A stretch of 64,000 bases of DNA from Cymbomonas tetramitiformis (GCA_001247695.2 LGRX02035238.1:1-64000), one strand, 5' to 3'. Shown: positions 30,375-42,466, counted from the stretch's first letter. Numbers and translations are program-made. The notes: generated by a model from the letters alone, not told the origin.

Positions 30375-30605
30375 AAGGAGATGCCTACCCCGATATAGGG
30401 TTAAAATGAAGTGCCTACCCCCGATGTAGGATGTTAAGTACTGCCTACCCCCGATGTACGATTAAAATGAAGCGTCTACCCCAATGTGGATTAAAATGAA
30501 TTGCCTACCCCCGATGTGGAATAGAATGAATTACCTATCCCAATGTCGGTTAAAAAGAAATATCTGCCTCTGATCTAGATTTCAATGCAACGTCTGCCCC
30601 CCCTG
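30375..30605 (-). repeat. 30-bp repeat array, third site, inverted
   Basis: About seven degenerate units of CCTACCCCCGATGTAGGATT-type sequence. The array ends GTAAACTTCCCC, similar to the AAACTTATCCC end at 25507, so it probably marks the same kind of element terminus. Confidence 0.75.
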
Positions 30606-31008
30606 TAAACTTCCCCTATAATTATGATTATAATTACAATTCTTATTTTAGTATAAAAATATGCCCGAACCCAACTCAATCGATTTAGCATTTGTTTTCT
30701 CTCTTTTCATTTTGGGCCCTTATGTATGGGCCCATGTTGAAGCCCCAAGTGGGCTGCAACGGGCATGCCAGTTGGGGAAGCAAATCGATATTGATTTTAC
30801 CCCGAAGAATATTGATTTTACCCCGAAGAATATTGATTTTACACCGCATACGGGGCAAACACTCGCATAGGAGTTCATACATGGTCAGCGGTCGGTTACA
30901 GCGTGTCACGATAAACAGTCCATATGTCACTAGTCTGTCAAGAAGAATGCATGGTTGCCGAGAGCCAAGACGGCGAGTGTCTTACTCTCCCTTGCTGTGT
31001 GTGCGCAG

Positions 31009-31137
31009 GTGTTCGGGGGGGCAGTCAGTCTGAGTGCGCACGAGCAGTCTTCCCGCTCTCAGCCCAGTCACAATGGGAGCATATACGCACTTAACAGCCG
31101 CTTTGAACGTTGCAGTTTTATGGACAATACCGCGAAG
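31009..31137 (+). CDS. Beta-helix exon (43 codons)
   Basis: The acceptor is GTGCGCAG|GTGTT and the donor GCGAAG|GTGAGA. It encodes VFGGAVSLSAHEQSS ... RFERCSFMDNTAK. Phase 0 at both ends. Confidence 0.75.
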
Positions 31138-32929
31138 GTGAGAGGGGTCACCCCTCCTATAGTCCTGCACCAGCCACCCCCGGATCCTCCGGCTTCCACA
31201 GGGAGGGGCACAACCAAGGCAGCCTTCGTCCACAACTTGGCACTGCTCGATCGCCTGTTGTCTCTCCATGGCCTCAGCCCAAATATTGGACTTGTTCTGC
31301 TGAAAAAGGGTTAATCGGAATTAGGATAATTATGGAGGCGAGTATGCAACTAGTCCCTAGATTTGAAGTTTCATCCTCGGATGGCAATGGGGAAGGGAGT
31401 GGCTATCGGCCCACGACTTGCACAAGTACCAAAACAAGTGGCGTTATCATGCATGGTTGCTAGGCTTTTTATGGATACAAACCACATTGCCCTTGTAAAT
31501 AATGATTCAAACCCCGCAAATCATTGTTCATGTTAGCTAAATCGCGTCACGGTGGAATCACACAATCACAGCTATGTGGACAAGTGATGTCGACTAACTA
31601 AGTGGTTATAATTGGAGGAAGTTATCAATTGGGCCAATTTTATCGCAATACGTACCAAACAAGTTTAAAACCCAGATATCGTGTGTGGCTTATCCTTGGA
31701 CCGACTCCTTTGCTGGCATCACATAACCACAAAGGATCGGCTGCACTATGTACCCTCACCCGAGATCAAACGAGTCAGCACACTGAATGCCCTGCAAGGA
31801 AGCTGCGAACTCGTTGAGCAATGCGCTCCACACTTGCACTGTAACTGTCGTGCTGTAATATTGCAACTATTTGGAGTCCCATCCCCACAGTTGCCTGTGT
31901 GTCCCAAGCCCTCCCGGTGGTCGATAGTTCACCATTTGGTCGTCACGTTCCCGATGATAGCTGCTCATCACTGTTAGTTCCGGCACGGCCAGCAACCTCG
32001 CCCTGTGGGCACAGAAGCTGAGGACACGCCGTATGCTGCCGTGCAACCTGCTGTAAGTGTCATCGCTGCTGGGATGCCTCCCGGGCTCTGAGGGGCCTGA
32101 CATGTGTCGACCCCACGCGTGACCCTCCCACCTACATCTCCCTCAGCATCCTGACCAGTACCCCTCTGCAAGAAGGTGGCCACCCGCCTGCTCGCCCCCA
32201 TCAAAGTGGCCACCCTGTCCTCAGCCAAGGCCATTGCTTGCTCCGGTGAGGCCCCGCTCTGCTCTTATGTACAACTGGAAAGCTCCTGAGACCAGACTCC
32301 ATTAATCTCCGGGCCCGGCGATAAGAGGTCCCCCCAGTTTGCCAAGATATCCTTGATATCTTAATCCTCTCGCTCGACGCCGCTTGGCTGGGCCCTCCTG
32401 ATGCCTCTGCAGACCAAGCCTCGGCGGTGCCCTCTACTTGACTCCCCGCTATGCGCAGATGCTCCGCCTCCTGCCGCACATCCTCCACGCTCTCCAAGAG
32501 TCTCGATGCCATCATTCCTGCGTCGCCTACCCCACCGGAAGCCTGCCCAGACTGATCATGCTGCGTTCCCCAAGATTCCTGCGTCCCACCACCATGCCTA
32601 TCCTGCGTGGCATAGTCCGTCGCCTCAATCACGTCCTCCCAAGCTCTGTTCATCAGCGCCAACCTCCCCACCTCCTCCCGCCGAGCCGCCTCCCCCCGAT
32701 CCAGGTCGGGGCCCATGCCTCCTCTCACACGTCATCCACCAGCCCTGCGCCACCCATCTCCGGCCGGGCATCACCCCACAGCCCTGCGACCCCTCGTGCA
32801 TGCGCAAAAGAAAGCAACCGAATTCACTTCTCCTTCCATCCCACGGTACTGCCATGCGCCGCCTCTTCGTCCCCGTCCCCGTCTCCGTCGCCATCTACCT
32901 GCTCTCCTCCTCCTACATTCTCCTCCATG
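31138..32929. other. Intron stretch, no exon recognised
   Basis: Contains a piece of dispersed repeat family 1 at about 31685-31780. The GC-rich interval from about 31970 has long minus-strand open frames (for example 32728-32201) without a recognised domain. These could be the 3' part of the LINE fragment that ends at 32930. Confidence 0.4.
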
Positions 32930-34760
32930 TATCGCTGCTACCTGAAGCGCCGCTGCGTCTTCTTAAGGAACCCATATGCCTCAGGCTCAAGCCCACCATA
33001 TATCTCCACGCCAAAAGGTACAGCGTGATGCGGGGGCACATCCTTGTACGTCACCACCTTGCTCTCCTCCACCTTCCTTGCCGCCGCCCCGGGGGCCATC
33101 ATGGCCGCTCCTAGTGTGCATCCGACATCGGCCGCGCTGCCGCCACATCAAACAGCACATGCTGACCAATCCAGCACTGTCACTGTCACGGCAATGGTTT
33201 GGTGAGCAGGTGAGGTGGCCCGAAGGAGGGGTTCTGGGGCCGGGGTTCTCTGGGCATGAAGAAGCGGCTGCTCCGTGTAGAGAGTGTGCCATAGGGCCAC
33301 CTGTTATTCTGCCGAATTGAGCTCCGAGGCTGGGCGGCACAGAAAAACCCTCAAGAAAGCCAGCCCAATGCTGTTGCTTGTAGGTCACCGAGAATGTGAG
33401 AAAAGCCAGGGGAGCCGAGACGCCCCCACGTGCCCAGCCAGCCAAAGCCAATCCGCAGAGTGGAGAGCAGCAGCATAGACCCGTTGGGCACGCTTTTGAG
33501 ACCTGCTGTAATCACTCAACTTCTTGACGTCGTCCGCCTTCGGCACTTGTGGTGGCAAATGCTCATTTGCTCGCCTCGCCTCCTCAATCACCTCCACCGC
33601 CTCTGACACCTTCTGCATGGCTGCTTGCAAAGAATTGACATACGGCAAGTCGCTCTCAGCCCCAAGATCCTCCGCATCCACCGTCACCATCGGAAACCCG
33701 CCAAGCCAGGCCGCGCTGCTGACCCTTGCCGCCTTAGTCAGGCTCATCCCATGCGGGAGGGTGGCAAACTCACAGGAATGCCACGCCAATCCACCGTCAG
33801 GCAGCAAGTCCCGCAGCACCTCCTGCATCCTCCTATCATGCTCCTCCGATGCCGCCCGCATCATCTCTGGCGGTGCACCTCGTAGCCAGAACCCCAGCCT
33901 CGGGTGGGCACAGAAGCAAAATAGAAGCCCGTGAGCCTGCGTGTGCCCGAGCTTGTCCAAAATGGGCAAAATGGCACACAGCTCCTCCACCTTCTTCGAC
34001 ATCTCCGCACTGACCGCCTCTGCCTTCCCCACCGGCACTTCCAAGACATGGATGAAGTCCAGCTCCCCCCGTGCACCCGGCATCCCGGCCTCGAAGCAAC
34101 TGGCGCCACCCGCAGGCAAGAAAGCCAACAATTTATTGGCTGAATATTCAAGCCAATAGCTGCTGCCTGCTCCATATAAATACCATATATATGCGAGCGC
34201 CACGATAATTGGAGGACCCATAAAGAAAGCGTCATTCAAGTAGACAGAAATGAGCACACCAGGATGTCTCTCCTGTACCCGCTCCAGCATAGTCTGCAGT
34301 GGGGCGGCCAGGTAAAGCGGCCCCAGGGGATCCCCCTCCTTTGACTTGACAAACCGCATCACCGAGCGATCAACGCCCCCCAGCCAAACCATAAGGTTCG
34401 CCTCCACCCCGTAACAAACGTCCAACCCGCTTGGTAGGCTCAAACACCGCCTCACGGTGCACTGAATTGAAGGCATTCTTGGCATCCGCCTTGACACAGA
34501 CCCACTCCGGGTGCCGGTCTAGGGCTGCCCGGACAGTTTGGACCCCCAGGTCTGCTCTTCCTTTTAACGCCACCCCGATCTGGGCTGCCCGCAGCCCATC
34601 ATGCTCCTCATCCTGCCGCCGCCCAAAATAAAGTTGAGCCCTGAAGGCCTTCGCATGCTGCTTGCATATGACCTTTGCTACGAGCTTCCGGAGGAGCCCC
34701 CTCACCTGAACGATGCCTCCGATTGAAATTTCTCTATGCGGCTTGTGCGAGCGAGGCACA
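32930..34760 (-). pseudogene. LINE fragment: reverse transcriptase
   Basis: Minus-strand pieces read ISIGGIVQVRGLLRKLVAKV, HPEWVCVKADAKNAFNSVHR (first RT Asp), EGDPLGPLYLAAPLQTML, and VLISVYLNDAFFMGP, where the YxDD box is YLND. Downstream segments WLGGFPMV and, near 33000, VPFGVEIYGGLEPEAYGFLK match the conserved tail of this RT family. There are breaks near 34440 (between the pieces) and 33385. It is the same family as the fragment at 12960-14190. The altered YLND box suggests loss of activity. Confidence 0.75.
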
Positions 34761-34789
34761 AAAAGTCCCCCGGGTCGGGTAGATTCCCT

Positions 34790-35260
34790 TTGTCTGATCT
34801 ACAGCTGTAAAGTTCCTGAATGCTTCTCACTCCGCTAAAATGCTGGTGGGCTGGCTTTTGTCGGCGGATCTTATGCCGTTCAGTGTGTCAGTAGTGTCTT
34901 GGCACAACCAGGCCCTGCTCCTGATTGCCTCTCACATCCACTCCCTGTGACAGTCAGACAGTGGCACGAGTCTGTTCGAGGTATCGTTTGCGTGTGATAG
35001 CTCTGGTTTGCTCAATCCCGTTCTGTCCGCACTCACCCCCTCCTCTCCCACGCACCTGTCTCCCCCTTACCTGAATGATGCTCCCGATTGAAAATTCCCG
35101 GTGTGGCCCCTGCGAGAGGCAGAAACCGTCCCACGGGTCGCGTTGATTCATCTGTCATTGAGCACAGCTGAAAAGCTCCTGAAGGCTTCTCACATCCACT
35201 GGGATGATGATGGGTTGGCTTTTGTTGGCGTACTTTGTGCCGTTCCATGTGTGGCATTCA
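34790..35260 (+). repeat. Dispersed repeat family 2 (two copies) next to LINE
   Basis: The block CACATCCACTGGGATGATG and its neighbours (CTTCTCAC, GGCTGGCTTTTGT, ATGCCGTTCAGTGTGT) occur at about 34810-34935 and 35180-35255. They recur at 54690, 55070, 56700, 57575 and 59255. Beside the two copies here the LINE segment coding PHREISIGGIVQVRG is itself duplicated as PHREFSIGSIIQVRG, which links the repeat to LINE debris. Confidence 0.65.
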
Positions 35261-35617
35261 CCTCGAAGTGCGACAGGCATTGTGCCCTACGGCCTTCTGT
35301 ATAACAATCCCGATATATAGTACAGCTGGCATGTTTGTTATTAACGCCAAAAACACAGCACTCGTATTGTCAAAAGTTACACAGGGCAGTAATAGTCAAA
35401 AGGCATGCCGTCCGCGCACCTGAAGCTCACTTGATGCTTGATGATCATATACTTGCTTGAGACGTTGTCGTAGTAACCGAGACTCTGGTCGGGAGATGCA
35501 TCTAGTTCGCTGATTATTTTGGCTTCACAACAACAATCGGGGGAATGATTGGTTGATGTGTTTGAACTAGTAGCAGAGTATGTGACAGCTGCTTTATGTC
35601 GGTGATGTTTGTGGCAG

Positions 35618-35815
35618 CAATCTGGTGGGGCGCTAAATATGCAAAGTTCATCCGGATCCAGCAGCATGGCAGTGCTCGCTGACACGAAGTTTTATCGCAA
35701 CAAGGCGTTCTCCAGCGGAGGTGCTCTGTTCGTGGAAGCCAACGACGATGTGACAGACACTGTATTCAGCAGTGTGTTCATCCAGGGCGTGACGTTCTGT
35801 AACAACCTGGCTGAG
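35618..35815 (+). CDS. Beta-helix exon (66 codons, two rungs)
   Basis: The acceptor is GTGGCAG|CAATC and the donor GCTGAG|GTGGTA. It encodes QSGGALNMQSSSGSS ... DTKFYRNKAFSSGGALFVE ... IQGVTFCNNLAE, two consecutive rungs. Phase 0 at both ends. Confidence 0.78.
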
Positions 35816-36162
35816 GTGGTAGCTTCTGACTTGCCTCTTCGAGTTAAAGGATTATGTGTTACTTCACAAGTAGCCTTTGCCAGGGTTTGCATCTAGCACA
35901 CTTGCTGCCTGCATCGAGTTTGAGTTCTCATCGTGTATAGTCTTATTGGGGGCCATGTCTCCGCCGAGGCCATAAAGAAGAACGTCAACATTGCCAAATT
36001 TAGGTTGACAACCATAGCAGAATAACAAATATTACCCGAGGGAGCTCTGATGTGGGGGTAGCGGTGATTAAGGCTGCCAAATGGAGGTGATGCCTTAGTT
36101 TTGTGTAGCTTTCGAACAAGCATTTGACAATAGCAGTAGGCCATGTTGTGGATGGTATGCAG

Positions 36163-36255
36163 GAAGAAGAGGGGGGAGCTGTTCACCTATTGGCAGCCTC
36201 TGGCACCATCAGGATGGTCTCAAATCATAGCAGCTTCTCCAACAATACTGCCGAA
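36163..36255 (+). CDS. Beta-helix exon (31 codons)
   Basis: The acceptor is GTATGCAG|GAAGA and the donor GCCGAA|GTGAGC. It encodes EEEGGAVHLLAASGT ... SNHSSFSNNTAE. Phase 0 at both ends. Confidence 0.75.
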
Positions 36256-36921
36256 GTGAGCCTCTCCATTACTCTGATTCTAAAATAATATCTACACCAC
36301 GCGCGGCAGAGAAACGTGGCTGTGCTGGGAACCTTCTCTGCAGAATGCAATGGCATGGGACCTCGTTTTCTGTTCGCACGTTTGTGCCCAATGTCAGGCG
36401 GTGAATTCCATGGTTTGCATTGTTTTTGCACCTATCTACCACCAGGATGCATGCCACTCTCCTCTCGGGCACCTGGATGAGTTCCCTCGATCTCATGCTG
36501 AATATTCATCTATGCAATAGTCGTCCGTGCATCTGGAGCATTTTCTTAAGTCATGCTCTCATATGCCATTTGTTGAACAGTCGACGATTGATAGCATGGT
36601 TATGCATTGATAGAGCACCAATGGGAATGACAGTCGCCTTGCGATCGGCTCTGCCACGAGTCCTCGAAGATGCTGGCCGTGCTCTCGATTGCAGTGGACT
36701 CAATTATAGGACAGCCAGGCATCCCATCAAGGATTTCGGGCGAGGAGCAGTCGAATTATCCAAGCCGGTTGTAAATCACGCTCCACTGGTCTTGCGGCGA
36801 TCATCCCGGGCCTTTGCTCACACCTGTTTGTGGTGAGCACAACGAAGGCAATGCTTCAAAGGGGAGGCGGGTAGCTGGCGGGTGATGATGACTTACTTTC
36901 AGGCGGCTTGATATGCCGCAG

Positions 36922-37002
36922 ACAAATGGTGGTGCTATTAATGCCTTTGCCCAGGCCTCACTAACCTTCCATGACACCATCATCTTGGGCAACGCTGCTA
37001 AG
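36922..37002 (+). CDS. Beta-helix exon (27 codons)
   Basis: The acceptor is ATGCCGCAG|ACAAA and the donor GCTAAG|GTACGT. It encodes TNGGAINAFAQASLTF ... IILGNAAK. The stronger-looking AG at 36901-36902 would put a stop in frame, so the downstream acceptor was chosen. Phase 0 at both ends. Confidence 0.7.
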
Positions 37003-37539
37003 GTACGTGTGTGAGCAAGCGAAATGTTGCTTGTAACTATAACACTGTTTGCACTTGGCTCATCATTCTACAGTGCAAAACAAGGAGGAACCGATCGGAT
37101 CGGATCAAGACCCTAGCTAGGATCAGACCTCACAGCAACGATACATACCATCGGATAAAACGCTTATGTGGATCAAAGGTCAGATGACAAAATTTCTAGC
37201 ATTCATGTGTGAAGTGAAGATCCTTGAAGTGTTAGGGTCTGTGAACTAAAAACTTACGAGTCATTATTTTGCTAGCAGCAAAATGATTGGAGAGTTGCCG
37301 GTTGAGTTCATGCTCTTAAATAAGGGCTCTCTAACGAGATCAAGGTCCGACGGGTGCGCGGTAAATTCTAACTACACAATATTTTCATTTGACCATTAGA
37401 TCCAGTGTAGTATTCTTTAGAGGTTGGAACTTATTCGTATAAAAGTGAGCACGCAACGATACTTTCATGGCGAATATGCAAGTCTGATCCCCCCATACAA
37501 TGAAAGCATTTATGTTAACACCGGATCTTGTCCGACATT

Positions 37540-38120
37540 GCCAAGGTAGCTGGATGTTGGTGTGTTGCATTCGGTGTCAAGGCCGGTGCAGGCCTTCGGC
37601 CTGCCTTGCCAGTGTCGATGCAGGCCTTCGGCCTGCACTTGTAACCGGTGCCAGGGCCGGTGCAGGCCTTCGGCTTGCCTTGCCAGTGTCGGATCGCGCT
37701 GCAGTGCAGCTGAAAAATCGACGGATCGACGAAATGAGCCGACACCGTTTCGACAATGGTGTCGGCGTGGGTGTCGGCGAGCCCATACATGGTAATATGG
37801 TAAAAAACCAGGTTTAAAAAGCATTTCAAAACCGTTTATTGCTTTTGGCGGTGGGCCCATACGCTTTCGCATCGCTCCTCGCAAGGGGGTAGCCCTAACA
37901 AGTTAGCTCGATGTCGGTGTGTCGTAATCGGTGTTAAGGCCGGTGCAGGCTTTCGGCCTGCCTTGCCAGTGTCGGTGGAGCTCCTTTTTCAAACGGTGTA
38001 GAACCCGCCGGTGTCAATGCAGGTGCTCTGGCTGGATCCGAATATACGGATCGTTGCAGTGCAGCTGAAAAATCGACGGTGTCGGATCATCTACGGAAAT
38101 GATCCGACACTAGTTTCGAC
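37540..38120. repeat. Duplicated GC-hairpin block
   Basis: The perfect hairpin word GCAGGCCTTCGGCCTGC and close variants occur at 37588, 37621, 37661 and 37945. The following block (GCAGTGCAGCTGAAAAATCG with a TTTCGAC end) is present twice, near 37697 and 38055. The unit of about 360 bp looks like a tandem duplication with internal GC-rich hairpins. No gene is seen in 37003-38977 otherwise. Confidence 0.7.
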
Positions 38121-38977
38121 GCTGAAATGAAGGTTTATGTTTATTTGTACAAACAGGTGACAATGAACTCAAGTAAGCATGTTTTGTTTTTGTATAAACA
38201 GGTAACAATGAAATCGGCTATTCATGTTTTTGTATAAATATATGACAAAACTGTACATGTGCGACTTGCATTTGAAGGTATGGGTATTGCCAAAACCACT
38301 GCGCCAGGTGCGACAAGGTCCACAGCCAATAAATATATAAATCACCAAACCTTCGTTCAGAATGTTGCTTCTTTTTTTTTTGATCGGTGTACAGTATCTA
38401 CTAGCTTGGCGACTTTCGTTTATATCGTCAGATGCAGATGTCAACGATCACGATGACCCAATTTGGGTTTCACTTTTGCATCTTCAACTTTTTGCTGGGA
38501 TTTTTTTTTCAAATTTCAAATTTCAGTTTTCTTCTTGTCAAGACAACCGTGTACACAGGATCCTCCCGCCCAACAACCGTGCGACACATGATTCCCCCGC
38601 AAACCCGGCTATACATCTAACGCCGGCGGCCTGTCTTGGATTGTTTTGAAAATAATAAAATTTCGAGATGGGCCGTGAGTTCACCGGCAGTGAGTTCAAC
38701 CCACCAGTTTCTTTGCGGGAACGGGCTTGCGATTAGCTTAAGGCTACATGATAATTATACATTTTCCGCACCTCGCGCAGTGGTTTTGGTAATACCCAAA
38801 AGGTATACCATTGGGCTGAAAGCGTGTGGGCATGAGGGACCGTTTCATTTTCATGGCCAATAAATGGACATGTATTAGGTGTTAATTTTGCGGCAGAAAA
38901 GAGTCCCGTCTCTTCTTAGCATTCTCTACAACAAAAACGATACCAGACTCTTTTTGTTTTAAGCCTAGGTCTTGATA

Positions 38978-39140
38978 TGTTCAAATTGGAGTGCAACAGA
39001 ATTTTTGTGGTTTCAGACTTTCAGAATCCGTGACTCCTGCTGCAGTATAGCCGAATGACACATGTAGCTCCGTGACACAAACAGGATGTACAAATAGCCA
39101 CGAAGCGACACGCCTGTTCAGCTCTGTTCCTTTTGCTCTT
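38978..39140 (+). repeat. Copy B 5' terminal repeat A1
   Basis: It begins TGTTCAAATTGGAGTGCAAC and ends CCTTTTGCTCTT, about 163 bp. It matches A2 at 43915-44079 and the A repeats of copies A and C with few differences. Confidence 0.9.
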
Positions 39141-39401
39141 GCAAACAGGAACTTCACGGGTACCTACGGTACTCTGTGAGGCACACTGCAAATCCGATTT
39201 TGTAAGACTTTCTTCACCTGTTTCACCTGTAAACAATAGAGTAGGTAGTGACAAGACCACTAGGTTGTACGACGGCAATCGAAAGACGACGGGAGATCTA
39301 ACAGCGAAGTCGCGGGGACGGCGTTTACGACGGCAAACGACGGCTTCACATCGGCTACGCCAGTACGGTTGACTCCACTGTGACTCCTTTGAGGGAGAAG
39401 A

Positions 39402-40403
39402 ATGGCTGGAAGTGCGAAGGGCAAATTTCCAGAGGAATTCCCTCCCCTCCAGGGGAAGCCAGGCATCGGGCAGGCTTCCCCTTCCCCGGCAGCACAGTCC
39501 ACTCAGGACGTGCTGATGCAACAAATTCTGATCATGCAAAAGCAGCAAGGGGAGCTGCTTGAAATGCAGAGGCGGTAGGCAGAGGAGCATCGCCTGCTGC
39601 GTGATGAGCTTCAACGACAAGCACAAATCAACTTGGAGTTGGAGGCGAAGGTGGCAGCGAAGCCTGGGACTTCTGACCCGGACACCGTAGCCAAGACCGC
39701 CGAGCAACTTCTGGAGAGAAGGAAGAAGCTGGCGTACGTGCCAGCAGCCTCAATCAACCCGTTCCCGCCGCGGCCGGCTACGCTGACATCGAGAATGCCT
39801 CAGTTGTACGACCTGCACGGCAACAAGACGTACGACGCTCTCTCCAAGAAGTCCAACTCCTCAATGAAGTACGAGTGCCTGGTTCTGGCTCCGGCACTGT
39901 CTTATTTGCACGACGTGGTGTGCGAATGCAACGACACGTTGGACGTGAACGAGGACTGCGATTTGTCGAACAGCGAGTGGCAAAAACGTTTCCACGCAGT
40001 TACCAACTTTGTGCACGGCGTGTACGCGATGCTGTGCGACAGGTGGACGATGCTGGAACTGCGCGGGCAGCTGGAGCAGGAGCCTGGATCTTCACAGCGG
40101 GGAGGATCGGACGCTCTACGTGCTAAACTGCAGTTCGTGGAGGACAGAGTCTACCAGGCAGCAGACGGCGTGGTGGCGGTCGAGGTGTTGCAGCAGTGGC
40201 TGAACGACTTCGACAAGAACCGCGGCAAGGCAATGCTGAGCCTTACGTCGAAAAATGCAGCGAACGCGGAAACGCGGGTTGTGAAAGATCCACGGGACCG
40301 GGACCGCTGGAAGGAGCGTAAGAAGTACGAGGAGAAGGACGGTAAGAAGCCTACCGACAAAGGCGGCAAGGGCCGGGGCGGAAAGCCCGCGGCCGATGTG
40401 TGA
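39402..40403 (+). pseudogene. Copy B ORF1 (Gag-like), one stop
   Basis: The ATG at 39402 is in the same frame as the ORF1 start in copy A. A TAG at 39576-39578 stands where copy A has CAG (Gln). Beyond it the frame is open to the TGA at 40401-40403 and shows a helical domain followed by a Lys/Gly-rich tail (TDKGGKGRGGKPAADV) that is cut off in A and C. The stop overlaps the next start as TGATG, suggesting termination-reinitiation for translation of the RT ORF. Confidence 0.8.
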
Positions 40404-42466
40404 TGTGCGTGCCGCCACCCCGTCTAGCGCAACAGCCCTCTCCGGGCGCTGGTCGGGGAAATCTCACCGTGCAACAACGGGTGAGACAGCGGAGGGGAGC
40501 ATGGCGCGCGGCGGGTGCCAGTTCCGAAGTGATGCAGTGGATTACTCACGGGGTGAAGTTGAGGTGGAAGCGCGGACCTCCGCCTCCTTTCGACCACGGT
40601 GTGTCGCTGAGGGATGCTACGCGACAGCAACAGGTGTGGCTGGACGCGGAGAAGGAAAGGCTGCTACAGAACGGTGCCTGGACGAGAGCGACGAGAAGAT
40701 CTTATGTTTCTCGCGCTTTTTTAGTGCCGAAACCGGGTACGAACAAGTGGAGACTGGTGGTGGACTTCCGATGGCTGAACCAGTGGTGTGTGAAGAATCG
40801 CGTGAAGATGGAGACGCTGAAGAAACTACGGAGACTGGCGAAGCCGGGCGACTGGTGCTTCAGCTTCGACCTCCAGGACGGTTTTCATGCGTTGGGGATC
40901 CACCCGGACTTTCAACGCCTCATGCAGTTCGATCTGCAAGGGGACCCGCTTCAATGCTCAGCGGTTCCGTTCGGGTGGAATGACGCTCCGAGGGTGTTCT
41001 GCAAGTTCGTACGCGTGATGGTGGAAGCTCTACGTTCTCCACAGGCAGCGGAGGATCGCAGAGAAATCAGGAAGCTGCGGGACGGTTCCGCAGTACGACA
41101 GCGATGGTCAGTCCGTCGCAGAGCAGGTGGTGCTGGCGAGAACACGAACCGTCACAGCGGAATGCGAGTGCTACCGTACATGGACGATTTTCTGGTGCCG
41201 GTCGACTCTCAGCGAGAAGGCTTTCTGCGTCGAGAAAAAGTTCAACTGGTTCTTCATCGACTAGGCCTACAGCGGAACGAGAAGAAAGGCCAATGGGAGC
41301 CTACACAAGTGGTGGAGCACCTCGGTTTGGAGGTGGACCTGAAGCTGGGACAATTCCGTGTAACAGAACGACGGATGCACAAAATCCACACCAGGGCGAA
41401 GGAGATCCTGTGCGACGCAGCGAGAAATCGGAGGTGGATTCCTGCCAGGAGACTGGCTTTCTTCACGGGACTCTGCCAATCCGTGTACTTAGCAGTGCCA
41501 GCGGCGCGGCTCTACCTACGGGAGCTCTACTTCGCGCTGGTAGAGAAACGCAACTGGGGAGCGAAGGTAAAGATCTCGCGTGCAGCTCGGGGGGACTTAG
41601 AATGGTGATCCAGGCTGCCTGTGATGAGCAGGTGGAACGGGCGCAAGATCTGGAGATCCCCGACGAAAGCAAAGGTGCACACGGACTCTTCGATGATGGC
41701 CTGGGGAGGAGTGCTGAACCTGAAGTTCCCCACGCGAGGTTTCTGGTCAGACGAGATGCGCAACTGGCACATCACACACTTGGAGCTGGAGGCCGTGTAC
41801 AAGACCGTGCAGGCGTTCCTGAAGGAGCTGGAGGGCAAGGTCGTACGACTCTACTGCGACAACCAGGCGGTGGTGGCGATGCTCTCACACCTCACCTCCA
41901 GGAACCCGGACCTGATGAGAAGAATGCGGAGGCTCTGGCTGCTGCTGGATCTGCACGACATCGAGTTGCAGGCTCGTTACATCCACAGCGAGGCCAACGT
42001 GTGGGCCGACAACCTTTCTCGCTGCGAGGATTTGGACGACTGGAGACTCAATCGAGACTGGTTCGTGTGGGCCAACAAGCAGTGGGGGCCCTACACAGTC
42101 GACCGGTTCGCTTCCGAGATCTCCGCGCAGCTTCCTCGGTACTACGTTGCGTGGAAAGACCCGAAGTGCGAAGGAGTGGACTCTCTGAAGTACGACTGGC
42201 GGGGGGAGAACAATTGGGTGAACCCCCCGTGGGCGCTGCTTGACGAGGTGGCGCACAAGCTGCGGGAGGAGGGGGCCGCTGTTACGGTGGTGGCTCCGTA
42301 CTGGCCGGGACAGTCCTGGTGTAGGGAGTTGGAGGCCCTGGCCACTGAGGTGGTGATCATGCCACGACGCAGGGACTTATTCACTCCGAGCAGGCTGGGA
42401 GGGTCCGAGCTACTCGGGCCCTCAAAATGGGACGCTGTGATGTTCTTCATCGAGGCGCGCCCGTGA
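40403..42466 (+). pseudogene. Copy B RT-RNase H-methyltransferase-like ORF (one stop)
   Basis: RT: FSFDLQDGFHALGIHP, VPFGWNDAPRVF and YMDDFLVPVDS. RNase H: KVHTDSSMMAWGG, LELEAVYKTV, YCDNQAV and ANVWADNLSR. Then comes the methyltransferase-like block with VDRFASEISAQLPRYY, NNWVNPPWALLDEV, VAPYWPGQ and RRRDLFTPSR, ending EARP before TGA. A TGA at 41606-41608 replaces Trp (the other copies read EWW here). The NPPW resembles the catalytic (N/D)PP(Y/W) motif of N6-adenine methyltransferases; DIRS-order elements are known to carry such a domain. Whether it is active is unknown. Confidence 0.88.

Noticed and set aside
32201..32728. 175-codon minus-strand frame as a host gene
   Set aside because: No recognised domain; lies downstream of a LINE RT remnant and is probably its decayed 3' region.
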